Source: Chloroflexota bacterium (GTDB lineage Bacteria > Chloroflexota > Dehalococcoidia > SM23-28-2 > HRBIN24). From it: a stretch of 30,877 nt of DNA. The notes beneath the pieces are model-generated. The model made no database searches. It saw only the letters and a program-made list of their open reading frames with translations, and was not told where the DNA came from. The stretch is from contig JAUQPQ010000005.1 of assembly GCA_030550295.1 (NCBI GenBank), forward strand, positions 1 through 30,877, read 5' to 3'. Shown piece by piece: positions 15,764 to 23,930 of this stretch. Positions within the stretch are counted from its first letter, which is position 1. The number at the start of each line of letters is the position of its first letter. The translations under genes were made by a program, and so were the position numbers.

Positions 15764-16615
15764 TTAGGAGGCGATGGCAGCCCTTACCTCTTTCAGGGCG
15801 TCCACATTGGGCTTGTCGGGGCCTTCCCCATCTAGGCCTGGCACTTCTAGCAGGAAGGGGATGTGTCTAAAGACGGGATGTGCCATGATGTTCATGAACC
15901 CTTCCCTTCCTATATACCCTTGGCCGATGTTTTCGTGCCTGTCTATGCCCCCTCCTAGAGGGCACTTGGAGTCATTAGCGTGCACGGCTACCAGCTTATC
16001 TATCCCCACTTCCCGCTCTAGCTCTTCCAAGGCCTTTTCTAGCCCCGGGCGGGTACGCACATCATAGCCGGCGGCAAACATGTGCTGGGTGTCCAGGCAA
16101 ATCTTCAGACGGGGAGATGATACCTCACGCAAGATGCGCCCTAGCTCGGCGAACTTGGAGCCTACGGCATCTCCCATCCCGGCCGAGTTCTCCAAGATAA
16201 GAAAGGTCTCTTGGGGGGTCTGGGAGAGGACGGTAGCTAGCGCCTGGCATATCTGCCCGAAAACGGCCTCAAAGCCCTCCCCTTTGTGGCTTCCTAGGTG
16301 GAAGATCACCCCCGAAATGCCTAAGGCGTGGCAAAGGTGCATCTCCTCTGTCAAGGAGTGGACCGATTTCTCCACCAGGTCTGGCCTGGGGCTGGCCAGG
16401 TTGATGAGATAGACTCCGTGGACGAAGTTGGGGCCTATACCTGTCTCCTGGGCACGGCGGCGGAAGGCATCGATCTCCTTGCTGGCGATGGAACGACGAC
16501 GCCAGCTCTGGGGTGCCGCTGTGAAAAGCTGGATCGCCTCTGCTCCCAGCTCTAGGGCGCGGTCGAAGGCCTTGTCCAGTCCTCCGGCAGCCGAGACGTG
16601 GGCCCCTATCTTCAT
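15764..16615 (-). CDS. nfo: Endonuclease IV (AP endonuclease)
   Basis: 283 residues from ATG 16615 (MKIGAHVSAAGGL), the standard Nfo opening. TIM-barrel enzyme with three zinc ions that cuts 5' of abasic sites. Metal-site motifs seen: FHLGSHKGEG, LILENSAGMGDAVG, ICLDTQHMFAAGYD, HANDSKCPLGGGIDRHENIGQGYIG and LLEVPG. A frame extending to 16648 exists, but the GGAGGTGAGG site before 16615 and the conserved start decide. It follows the HMA gene by 7 bases, so its ribosome site overlaps that gene's end. Confidence 0.95.
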   Translation of the reverse strand: MKIGAHVSAAGGLDKAFDRALELGAEAIQLFTAAPQSWRRRSIASKEIDAFRRRAQETGIGPNFVHGVYLINLASPRPDLVEKSVHSLTEEMHLCHALGISGVIFHLGSHKGEGFEAVFGQICQALATVLSQTPQETFLILENSAGMGDAVGSKFAELGRILREVSSPRLKICLDTQHMFAAGYDVRTRPGLEKALEELEREVGIDKLVAVHANDSKCPLGGGIDRHENIGQGYIGREGFMNIMAHPVFRHIPFLLEVPGLDGEGPDKPNVDALKEVRAAIAS

Positions 16616-16622
16616 CTTTCCC

Positions 16623-16925
16623 TCACCTCCTGCCCAGGAAGGGGACAAGGGCCAACAATCGGCGCCCCCATGGCCAGATAACCGTATCCATTACCGCCCG
16701 CTCCAGGCTTTCCCATGAGGTAGGGGCCTTGAGCTGTACCCTTACCAGGCCCGACTCCAGATCTACCTGGGCCTCCTTCACCTGAGGGAGACGGATGAGG
16801 CCCTGCCGGACCCGTTGGGCACATAAGGAGCATACAAGCCCCCGCACCTCCAGCTCTACCTCAGGGCCCCAGTGGCGCAAGTGGGCCCGCGGGTAAACGA
16901 AAAGACGGCGCCACCTGACCCTCAT
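16623..16925 (-). CDS. Small HMA (heavy-metal-associated) domain protein
   Basis: 100 residues. The centre (about 22-75) fits an HMA/copper-chaperone fold: ELEVRGLVCSLCAQRVRQGL with Cys32-x2-Cys35, then VKEAQVDLESGLVRVQL. Unlike free chaperones (about 70 aa) it has a basic, Trp/Arg-rich N-terminal tail and a hydrophobic C-terminal end (WPWGRRLLALVPFLGRR) that may touch the membrane. GGAGGG lies 2 bases before ATG 16925. Between the CoA-transferase gene and nfo; no metal transporter is near, so the metal and partner are unknown. Confidence 0.78.
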   Translation of the reverse strand: MRVRWRRLFVYPRAHLRHWGPEVELEVRGLVCSLCAQRVRQGLIRLPQVKEAQVDLESGLVRVQLKAPTSWESLERAVMDTVIWPWGRRLLALVPFLGRR

Positions 16926-16944
16926 GTCCCTCCATTATAGGGCA

Positions 16945-18420
16945 TCATTCCAATAGTAGGCGCTGGGCCTGACGCCTCAGCTCCCCCCGGAAATCGGGAT
17001 GGGCGATGGCGATGAGCTCCTGGGCCCGTTCCCGGTGGTTCTTGCCCATAAGTCTGGCCACCCCGTATTCGGTGATGACGGTATCGGCGAAGAAGCGGGG
17101 TATGGTGACTATGGATCCCTCCTCATGGGCAGCTACGATGCGGGAAACGGCCCCTCCTAAGGCAGTGGATGGGAGAAGGGTGATGGCCCTACCTCCCCGG
17201 GAGAGGATGGCCCCTAAGTGGGCCTCGGGTTGGCCACCAGTGCCGTTAATCATGCGGGGCCCAAAGACGCTCTCTGAATTTATCTGCCCTATGAGGTCTA
17301 TGGATATAGCGTTGTTGATGGCGTAGAAGTTGTCGATCTGGGCGAGGGTGCGTAGGCTCAGGACGTATTCCGTCTCATACACCTCAAAATGGGGGTTGCC
17401 GATGATTACCTTCATGTCGTGGCTGTCAGAGCCTGTCCAGGCGCCGGCTACCGACTTGTTAGGGTGGAGGCTCTTGCGTCGGCCAGTGGCGATGCCCCTC
17501 TCCGCCAAGGTGGCCAGGCCAGGGCAGGCCATTTCGGTATGAATCCCTAAGTCTTCTTTCCCTTCAAAGGCGCCTGCCCTCACCATGAACATGCTAGGCT
17601 CCCCCACCCCTATCTGGATGGTGGCGCCGTTGGGCACTATCTCGCTGAGGTAGCCGGCGATCACTTTGTATTCGGGAAGGGGATCGCTGAGGAGTAGGGC
17701 CCGGCGCACCACATCTGGCGGCAGGGCTCTGGGGATGGCAGCCCGCAAGACCAAGATGTGCTCCGGCCCAGGCTCCTCCAGCTCGTCCACCATCGCCTCA
17801 TACTCAGGGCGCAACGTCTGGTCGGGGATCTGCTGAACCCATGATTTGAGGGCCTCCTTAGTGATCACAAGCGGGGGAACCTCCACGAAGTAGTCGATCT
17901 CTGATACATGGACGTAGTTCTGTCCGCACACTGGGACGATGCCTGGGTCGACCTCGGCGATAACGGTCTTGGCGCGGCGAACGTAACTGCGCTTGTTCCA
18001 GTTGTGGACGCCGAAGTATACCCTGCCTTCGTCGTCAGGTGGGGAGACGTTGACTAGAACCACGTCTATCTCTTTCCGTTCGGGGCGCCCCTCGTCTAGT
18101 GGCTTATACATGGTGGTGAACAAGTTAGGTAGGTAGGTGAACCGTCCTTCATCGTGGGCAGGTCGGGCGAAGTCGCCGATGAAGCATTCCATCTCGATGC
18201 GGAAGAGATCTTGAACGCCTGGCTGTAGCCAGCCGGGGTCGCTGCCAGGGGCGGTGAGGCGCAAGTCTATGCCTCCTAGCTCCTGGCCCCGCCGGAATAG
18301 GGCGTCGGGCAGAAGACGAGGCCCGGCCAAGGGTATGACCACCCTCTGTCCTGGCTGGACCACCTTGACGGCGTCGTCGGCGCTGGTGAGCTTGCGCTTG
18401 TAGTCCTCCTTCCAGTCCAT
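16945..18420 (-). CDS. Acetyl-CoA hydrolase/transferase family protein (4-hydroxybutyrate CoA-transferase type)
   Basis: 491 residues, the two-domain class I CoA-transferase of the acetyl-CoA hydrolase/transferase family. Features include DVVLVNVSPPDDEGRVYFG, AEVDPGIVPVCG, IQIGVGEPSMFMV, DLGIHTEMACPG (Glu296, the likely thioester-forming glutamate), IDLIGQINSESVFG, NGTGGQPEAHLGAILSRGG and ITEYGVARLMGK. It moves CoA between acetyl-CoA and a carboxylic acid, possibly 4-hydroxybutyrate or another short acid; the substrate cannot be read from sequence. ATG 18420. First gene of a minus-strand run with the HMA protein and nfo, which have no obvious metabolic link to it. Confidence 0.9.
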   Translation of the reverse strand: MDWKEDYKRKLTSADDAVKVVQPGQRVVIPLAGPRLLPDALFRRGQELGGIDLRLTAPGSDPGWLQPGVQDLFRIEMECFIGDFARPAHDEGRFTYLPNLFTTMYKPLDEGRPERKEIDVVLVNVSPPDDEGRVYFGVHNWNKRSYVRRAKTVIAEVDPGIVPVCGQNYVHVSEIDYFVEVPPLVITKEALKSWVQQIPDQTLRPEYEAMVDELEEPGPEHILVLRAAIPRALPPDVVRRALLLSDPLPEYKVIAGYLSEIVPNGATIQIGVGEPSMFMVRAGAFEGKEDLGIHTEMACPGLATLAERGIATGRRKSLHPNKSVAGAWTGSDSHDMKVIIGNPHFEVYETEYVLSLRTLAQIDNFYAINNAISIDLIGQINSESVFGPRMINGTGGQPEAHLGAILSRGGRAITLLPSTALGGAVSRIVAAHEEGSIVTIPRFFADTVITEYGVARLMGKNHRERAQELIAIAHPDFRGELRRQAQRLLLE

Positions 18421-18527
18421 GGCCCCTGCCCCTCTAATGTGGTTTGCCTATATTTTGGCCGTCGCTTACGGCGTGAGCAAGGGGAGCTTGCTTTTGGCCC
18501 GGCAAGAAGTGAGAATGAAGCCTTGGC

Positions 18528-18713
18528 GTGCAGAGGTACCCGGTGCCTATACCCCTGGTGGTGGCCCGCATTGTGGCTGTTACTGGGGTGGGGTTCTGTT
18601 CGGCCTTCGGCGTGTTCCTGTTGCTGGGAGGGGTATGGGTGTTGGGGCTGGCTTTTTTTGGCGCCACCCTCTTCTTCCTCGGCCTCATGTTCTTCATCGA
18701 GAGGGGGCGCTAG
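18528..18713 (+). CDS. Small membrane protein, 61 aa, two predicted transmembrane segments
   Basis: GTG start at 18528. Almost entirely hydrophobic: segment one about 9-31, a short Gly turn, segment two about 34-57, ending in the charged tail IERGR. No family recognised. Several longer frames overlap it on both strands, but they have proline/arginine-rich, non-protein-like composition, while this one looks like a genuine hairpin membrane protein. It ends 44 bases before tatA and is co-directional. The upstream 18421-18527 holds no other feature I can support. Confidence 0.5.
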   Translation: MQRYPVPIPLVVARIVAVTGVGFCSAFGVFLLLGGVWVLGLAFFGATLFFLGLMFFIERGR

Positions 18714-18757
18714 GCGAGGGGCTTTGGGCATGATATGCTGGGGGCCAGGGGGATAAG

Positions 18758-19009
18758 ATGCCGTTCCTTCTGTTCCAAGGGATCGGGGCGCCGGAGCTTC
18801 TTATAATCTTTGCCATTATCATCGTCCTCTTCGGGGCTTCCCGTCTAGCCGATATAGGAGGCGCGCTGGGGCGTGCCATTCGGGAGTTCCGGCGCGAGGT
18901 GCGTGAGGGGGCCAAAGAGGAGGGGCCCAAGCTAGAGGGAAGGGTCTCGCCTCCGGCCGCGAGGCACGAGCCTCAGGAGGGGCAGGGCCCTGGCCCGTTT
19001 CAGCATTAA
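18758..19009 (+). CDS. tatA: Sec-independent translocase protein TatA/TatE
   Basis: 83 residues. N-terminal membrane helix (GAPELLIIFAIIIVLFG) with Glu13 and the invariant Phe25-Gly26, then the amphipathic helix LADIGGALGRAIREFRREVRE and a polar tail. TatA forms the pore of the twin-arginine export system. GGGGGATAAG precedes ATG 18758. tatC is not in the window. The 3' end overlaps the convergent cyclophilin gene by 4 bases. Confidence 0.93.
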   Translation: MPFLLFQGIGAPELLIIFAIIIVLFGASRLADIGGALGRAIREFRREVREGAKEEGPKLEGRVSPPAARHEPQEGQGPGPFQH

Positions 19010-19794
19010 CCCTCCTGGATGGTTACCTCTAATATGGCCACTCCCGGTGGGGGCTGCTCCTGACAAGGGTTCTCCTTGCTGGGCCGCTGAAAGCAGGGGT
19101 TACGAGTGGGTAGGGACTCTACCACCTCCATCCCCGCCTCTACCTGGCCGAAGAGGGTATCCCTGCCGTCCATGTGGGCCATGTCCTCTAACAAGATGTA
19201 AAACTGGCTGCCGCTTATCTCCCCACCCCCGCCTATGGGGGCCATAGCTACCATTCCTCGCCGATGCGTTAGGTCGTTACCCTCTTGAGGGAGGGTGTAG
19301 CCAGGTCCCCCAGCCCCTGTGCAGGCTAGGGAACCATCTGCCCGACAGGTGGGATCACCGGCCTGAGCGAATCCCACGTCTGGCCGGACAATATGGAAGA
19401 TGAGGCCATTGTAGAACCCTTGCCTGGCAAGAAAGACGAAGCTGTTGACGGCCTCTGGGGCCTTATCTGGGTAGAGCCTCAGCCTTATTTCCCCCAACTC
19501 GGTGTGGATAATGGCTACGTAGGACTTAGTGAGGTCCAACGCCATCTGAGGCCTTTGGTAGGTGGTGTACTGGGGCGCGAAGGTAGGCTGGGGGGTGGGG
19601 GTGGCCTTCTCCCGAGCCTGCTGGGCCTGAGGCTGGTTCGGCTTAAGGACGCCACCAAGGCCTACCGCTGCCATGCTGGCAATGATAACGACGATGAATG
19701 AGATGTAGAATGCCCTGACGTTAAAAATGACGTTAAGCGGGAAGGGCGGGCCAGACCGCTGAGGCCGCAAGGGGCGGCGACGCTGACGGCTCAG
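19006..19794 (-). CDS. Membrane-anchored cyclophilin-type peptidyl-prolyl isomerase, apparent CTG start
   Basis: 262 residues from CTG 19794. A basic cytoplasmic head (SRQRRRPLRPQRS), one membrane helix (about 28-50), a Pro/Gln/Thr linker, then a cyclophilin domain outside the membrane (IIHTELGEIRLRLYPDKAPEAV, GFYNGLIFHIV, GSQFYILL, DTLFGQV). The only ATG-initiated frame, from 19842, begins inside the tRNA gene and is rejected. AAGGAGG (19801-19807) lies 6 bases before CTG 19794, and no ATG, GTG or TTG is in position. The catalytic arginine of the FHRV motif is replaced (FHIV), so isomerase activity may be weak. Two cysteine pairs (PTCRADGSLAC; NPCFQRPSKENPC) could form disulfides. Confidence 0.83.
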   Translation of the reverse strand: MSRQRRRPLRPQRSGPPFPLNVIFNVRAFYISFIVVIIASMAAVGLGGVLKPNQPQAQQAREKATPTPQPTFAPQYTTYQRPQMALDLTKSYVAIIHTELGEIRLRLYPDKAPEAVNSFVFLARQGFYNGLIFHIVRPDVGFAQAGDPTCRADGSLACTGAGGPGYTLPQEGNDLTHRRGMVAMAPIGGGGEISGSQFYILLEDMAHMDGRDTLFGQVEAGMEVVESLPTRNPCFQRPSKENPCQEQPPPGVAILEVTIQEG

Positions 19795-19814
19795 GTTGTC
19801 CCTCCTTAATATAA

Positions 19815-19891
<77 letters not shown>

Positions 19892-19905
19892 ACTCTCCCT
19901 TTGAG

Positions 19906-19934
19906 ATTGTATGACCAGCCTTGGTGCCCTTCAA
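19906..19934 (-). promoter_or_regulatory. Promoter of tRNA-Arg
   Basis: On the minus strand TTGAAG (19934-19929), a 17-base spacer and TACAAT (19911-19906) form a good sigma-70-type promoter. Transcription would begin about 8 bases before the mature tRNA 5' end, and could continue into the cyclophilin gene. Confidence 0.65.
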
Positions 19935-19940
19935 GGTCGC

Positions 19941-21470
19941 CTAGAAGAGCACCTTCTGCCGGTACTGGAGGGCCTCAGCTAGATGGGCCGAGGCGATCCC
20001 ATCCATGCCCGAGAGGTCGGCGATGGTACGGGCCACCTTTAGCACCCGGTGGAAGGCCCGGGCCGATAGGGCCAGCTTCTCCATGGCCAGGGCCAACAAT
20101 TGATGTGCCCCCTCCTCTAGGGCGCGCTGACAGAAGTTACGCACCTCTACCGGGCCCATCTCCGCGTTGCAGGTTATGGGCATCCCCTGAAACCGTTCCC
20201 TCTGGACCTGTCGCGCCTTCTCCACCCGCTCTCGCACCTGGGCCGAGGGCTCAGCCACCCACGTCTCGGCCAGCAGCTTCTCCTCTTCTACCCGCGGCAC
20301 CTCCACGAACAGGTCGATCCTGTCCAGGAAGGGGCCCGAGAGGCGCCTATGATAGCGGGCTATGAGGCTTTCAGGGCACTTACAAGGATGTCGGGAATCG
20401 CCATGGTAGCCACAGGGGCACGGGTTCATGGCCGCTACCAACATGAAGCTGGCAGGGAACGTAACGCTCCCCTGGGCCCGACTCACCGTTACCTGGCGGT
20501 CTTCCAAGGGCTGCCGGATCGCCTCCAAGACCGAGGGTGCGAATTCAGGGAGCTCGTCTAAGAATAGGACGCCCCGGTGGGCCAGGGTCACCTCCCCCGG
20601 CTTAGGTATGCGCCCTCCCCCAACAAGGCCGGCATGCGATATGGTGTGATGGGGCATACGGAAGGGGCGCTTTTTGATGAGGGGCTGCCCAGGGGGAAGA
20701 AGCCCAGCCACCGAGTAGATCTTCGTTACCTCCAAGGCCTCCTCCGGCGTCATGACGGGCAGGATAGATGGCAGGGCCCTGGCAAGTAGGGTCTTTCCTG
20801 CCCCTGGAGGCCCTACCATGAGAATGTTGTGCCCCCCAGCGGCTGCTACTTCAAGGGCCCTTTTGGCGTACTCATGGCCCCGGATGTGGGCCAAGTCTAT
20901 CTCATCGCCTTCCGGCGGCTCCCAGGTCCCTTGCGGGGAGCGTCGATAAGGAGGTATAGGCTCCTCACCCCCCAGATGTCTTATTAGGGCGCCAAGGGAA
21001 GGCACAGGGACAACTTCGATCCCCTCTATAAGGGCTGCCTCCTCGGCATCGGCCATGGGCACGTAAACGGTACGCAGCCCCTTCTCCTTGGCCAAGGCCA
21101 CCATGGGCAAGATGCCCTGGATGTGACGCACTTGTCCTTCTAGGGAGAGCTCTCCTACTATCATCGCCCCTGTGAGGTCGGTTGCTAATTGCCCCGAGGC
21201 CAATAACACCCCCAGAGCGATGGGCAGGTCATAGGAAGGACCCTCTTTACGCAAGTCAGCCGGGGCCAGGTTGACTGTGATACGCTGCTGAGGGAACTCA
21301 AAGCCCGAGTTGCGGATGGCCGCCCTTACCCTCTCCCTCGCCTCTTGGACAGCCGTGTCGGGTAACCCCACTATGGTAAAGGAAGGCAGCCCACGGCTGA
21401 TGTCCACCTCCACCTCCACCAGCATCCCATCCAGCCCCACCACCGCACAAGTAGTTACCTTGGCCAGCAT
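19941..21470 (-). CDS. comM: YifB/ComM-family Mg-chelatase-like AAA+ ATPase
   Basis: 509 residues from ATG 21470 (MLAKVTTCAVVGLDG), the standard start; the frame extends to 21500 but without support. The N-terminal Lon-like domain (LPSFTIVGLPDTAVQEARERVRAAI, DLPIALGVL) is followed by an AAA+ core with Walker A GPPGAGKT and Walker B VLFLDELPEF, a zinc-like cysteine cluster (CPCGYHGDSRHPCKCP), and a C-terminal lid (RVLKVARTIADLSG). ComM is a helicase that aids branch migration of incoming DNA in natural transformation and is widespread. A strong promoter lies at 21584-21612, giving a leader of about 105 bases. Confidence 0.94.
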   Translation of the reverse strand: MLAKVTTCAVVGLDGMLVEVEVDISRGLPSFTIVGLPDTAVQEARERVRAAIRNSGFEFPQQRITVNLAPADLRKEGPSYDLPIALGVLLASGQLATDLTGAMIVGELSLEGQVRHIQGILPMVALAKEKGLRTVYVPMADAEEAALIEGIEVVPVPSLGALIRHLGGEEPIPPYRRSPQGTWEPPEGDEIDLAHIRGHEYAKRALEVAAAGGHNILMVGPPGAGKTLLARALPSILPVMTPEEALEVTKIYSVAGLLPPGQPLIKKRPFRMPHHTISHAGLVGGGRIPKPGEVTLAHRGVLFLDELPEFAPSVLEAIRQPLEDRQVTVSRAQGSVTFPASFMLVAAMNPCPCGYHGDSRHPCKCPESLIARYHRRLSGPFLDRIDLFVEVPRVEEEKLLAETWVAEPSAQVRERVEKARQVQRERFQGMPITCNAEMGPVEVRNFCQRALEEGAHQLLALAMEKLALSARAFHRVLKVARTIADLSGMDGIASAHLAEALQYRQKVLF

Positions 21471-21583
21471 CTCTTGCCCCTTTTCGAGGCTCGGGACCAA
21501 CTAGTGAAGAATCCCCCAGGCCAGCTTTTACAGGCTTTCCGCCCCCTTCCGAGGCCCGCCCGGGTTAGACAACTGATAAGGGG

Positions 21584-21612
21584 ATTATGGAATCTCTTAT
21601 CGCGGTTGTCAA
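21584..21612 (-). promoter_or_regulatory. Strong promoter upstream of comM
   Basis: Minus strand TTGACA (21612-21607), a 17-base spacer and CATAAT (21589-21584): perfect -35 and 5/6 -10. Transcription from about 21577 gives a long untranslated leader before ATG 21470, unusual in this compact window. I see no known riboswitch in the leader. Confidence 0.7.
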
Positions 21613-21649
21613 GGTCTGTTAGAGAAGATAGAGGCCTAAGGGACTTTTT

Positions 21650-23839
21650 TCACGTATTATCTACCCTCTGGCAGAGTTCCCGGCGGACATTGGTCACCCC
21701 GCGTATCCCTTCCAGCTTGGCCAATAGGCGCATGAGCTGCTCTGCCCCTTGCGTCTCCAGGGTGACGAAGATGGTGATGGTGCCGTCCTCATGCTCTTGG
21801 GAGCGGATGCCTGTCATGTTGACACCTTCTTCGGCCACCATGGTGGAGATGTCGCGCATGAGGCCCACCCGGTCCCAGGCATCGATCCGTACCGCCACCG
21901 GATAGACCTGTCCAGGGGCACTCCACTCCACCTCTACTAACCTCTCCCTCTCTAAGGCAGGTAGGTTAGGACAGTCAGACCGGTGGATGGAGATCCCTTC
22001 TCCACGGGAGATGTAGCCGACGACGGCGTCGCCAGGGACGGGATGGCAGCAGCGGGCCATCCGGACGAGGAGGTCACCGCTACCGAGCACCTTCACCCCT
22101 GCAGGAGCTACTAGGGGCCTTGGGGTGGATGCCGGCCTCTCTTTAGAAGGGGGCCCTGTTTCGATCAGATGGGGTATACGTAGGAGGACTTGGGGGGTAG
22201 TAAGCTCCCCGTAGCCGATGCGGAAGAAAAGTTCCTCCACGTCGCTCAGGCCGAAGGCGCGCAGAAGATCATCTTGCACGCGGGAGAGCTCTAGCCCCAG
22301 GCGAGAAAGCTCCCGCAGAAGCATCTCCCGGCCCCGAGCCACGTTCTCCCCTCGTTCCTGGCGCTTTAGCCACTGCCTTATCTTCTGACGGGCGTGGCTG
22401 GTGCGTACGTAGCCCAGCTCGGGATTCAGCCAGTCCCGAGAGGGGCCTTTGGCCGTCTTGCTGGCGATGATCTCTACTACGTCCCCGTTCTGTAGCTGGT
22501 AGTTGAGGGGGACGAGGCGCCCGTTCACCCTGGCCCCCACGCAGCGGTGGCCCAGGTCAGTGTGGATGCGATAGGCGAAATCGATGGGGGTGGCCCCTCG
22601 CGGGAGCTCTTTTACCTCCCCCTTGGGGGTGAAGACGAACACCTGGTCCTGGAAGATGTCCGACTTTATGGCCTCTACTAGCTCCTGGGCACCAGATATC
22701 TCCCTTTGCCATTCCAGGAGCTGGCGTAACCATGACAGCTTCTCTTGGTAGTGGCGATCGGGCGGCTCTCCCTCCTTGTAGCGCCAGTGGGCTGCCACCC
22801 CATATTCGGCCACTTGGTGCATCTCATAGGTGCGGATCTGCACCTCTAGGGGATGCCCTCCAGGGCCCATGACGGTGGTGTGGAGGGATTGGTACATGCT
22901 GGCCTTAGGCTTGGCTATGTAGTCATCGAAGGTGCCCGGGATGGGAGTAAACAAGCTATGGACGATGCCCAGTGCCCGGTAGCACTCGGGCACGGTGTCC
23001 ACCAGGATGCGCACCGCCAGTAGGTCATAGATCTCTTGGGGGTTGCGCCCTTCAGCAGCGTAGCGGCGCATCTTCTGGTAGATGCTGTATATGTGCTTGG
23101 CCCGTCCGTGTACTTCGGCCCTGAGGCCGTTGCGCTCCATCTCCGTTTGGAGGATGCGGCAGGTCTGCTCGATGTATTGCTGCCTCGCCTCTCTCTTGGC
23201 TGCCAGCATCCTGGCTATGGCCCGATATTGCTCCGGCTCCAAGTAGCGGAAGGCCAAGTCCTCCAACTGCCATTTGAACTGCCAGATCCCCAGCCGACCG
23301 GCCAGAGGGGCGTAGATCTCCAGCGTCTCATGGGAGATGCGTACCTGGTCTTCTTGGGGCAAGGCGTAAAGGGTGAGCATGTTATGGAGGCGGTCGGCCA
23401 GCTTTATGAGGACAACGCGCAGGTCGCGGGCCATGGCCAGAAACATCTTGCGCAGGTTCTCCGCCGCAAGCCGCTCCCCTTCAGCCTTGTCCTCTAGCTT
23501 CTCCCAGGGGATTTGGCCTAGCTTGGTTACCCCTTCTACCAGCCGGGCTACCCCTGGGCCAAAGCGTTGGGCCAACTCCTGGTTGCTCACCCCACAGTCC
23601 TCCTGGACATCGTGGAGGAGGGCAGCGGCCACCGCCTCGGCGTCCAGTTGTAGCTGGGCGATACTGTAGGCGGCGTGCAGGGGATGAGTGATGGCAGGAT
23701 CGCCAGTTAGGCGCTTCTGTCCCTCATGGCAGCGGGAGGCGAACTCTAGCGCCTCCGATACCAACTTCACCCCATCTGGGGGCAGGTACTGGCGAACTTT
23801 GCCTAGGAGCTGCTCAGGGGAGACGTTATGAACCTTCAC
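21650..23839 (-). CDS. relA: RelA/SpoT family (p)ppGpp synthetase/hydrolase
   Basis: 729 residues from GTG 23839. Order: HD hydrolase domain (LTGDPAITHPLHAAY, LLHDVQED, KLADRLHNMLTL), synthetase domain (YIAKPKASMYQSLHTTV, EVQIRTYEMHQVAEYGVAAHW), TGS domain (VFVFTPKGEVKELPRGATPIDFAYRIHTD), a zinc-finger/helical part with MARCCHPVPGDAVVGYISRGEGISIHRSDCPN, and a C-terminal ACT domain. The intact HDxxED motif suggests both synthesis and hydrolysis of the alarmone. The frame runs back to ATG 23932, but that would overlap the hisS start and add a segment without family resemblance. No ribosome site is seen before GTG 23839, so the message may be leaderless or the start misplaced. Confidence 0.93.
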   Translation of the reverse strand: MKVHNVSPEQLLGKVRQYLPPDGVKLVSEALEFASRCHEGQKRLTGDPAITHPLHAAYSIAQLQLDAEAVAAALLHDVQEDCGVSNQELAQRFGPGVARLVEGVTKLGQIPWEKLEDKAEGERLAAENLRKMFLAMARDLRVVLIKLADRLHNMLTLYALPQEDQVRISHETLEIYAPLAGRLGIWQFKWQLEDLAFRYLEPEQYRAIARMLAAKREARQQYIEQTCRILQTEMERNGLRAEVHGRAKHIYSIYQKMRRYAAEGRNPQEIYDLLAVRILVDTVPECYRALGIVHSLFTPIPGTFDDYIAKPKASMYQSLHTTVMGPGGHPLEVQIRTYEMHQVAEYGVAAHWRYKEGEPPDRHYQEKLSWLRQLLEWQREISGAQELVEAIKSDIFQDQVFVFTPKGEVKELPRGATPIDFAYRIHTDLGHRCVGARVNGRLVPLNYQLQNGDVVEIIASKTAKGPSRDWLNPELGYVRTSHARQKIRQWLKRQERGENVARGREMLLRELSRLGLELSRVQDDLLRAFGLSDVEELFFRIGYGELTTPQVLLRIPHLIETGPPSKERPASTPRPLVAPAGVKVLGSGDLLVRMARCCHPVPGDAVVGYISRGEGISIHRSDCPNLPALERERLVEVEWSAPGQVYPVAVRIDAWDRVGLMRDISTMVAEEGVNMTGIRSQEHEDGTITIFVTLETQGAEQLMRLLAKLEGIRGVTNVRRELCQRVDNT

Positions 23840-23851
23840 AATGTAGAGTCT

Positions 23852-23868
23852 AGCACAGATGTTGTGCT
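23852..23868. promoter_or_regulatory. Inverted repeat between relA and hisS
   Basis: AGCACA-N5-TGTGCT, perfect 6-base arms, in the 91-base divergent gap, centred about 21 bases from the relA start. It could be an operator serving relA or both genes. Arms are short, so chance is possible. Confidence 0.35.
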
Positions 23869-23930
23869 GGCTTGTGAGGGGGAGGGGGCTTTTAGTATCC
23901 TCACATTGGGCATCCTTGCGCATGTAGGCC

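Noticed and set aside
18476..18492. Hairpin AGCAAG-N5-CTTGCT followed by TTTT, as a terminator
   Set aside because: No plus-strand gene ends upstream of it, the stem is only 6 bases and the T run is short.
18419..18756. Several overlapping frames of 60-150 codons on both strands
   Set aside because: Their products are Arg/Pro/Gly-rich with no domain; only the hydrophobic 18528-18713 frame looks like a protein.
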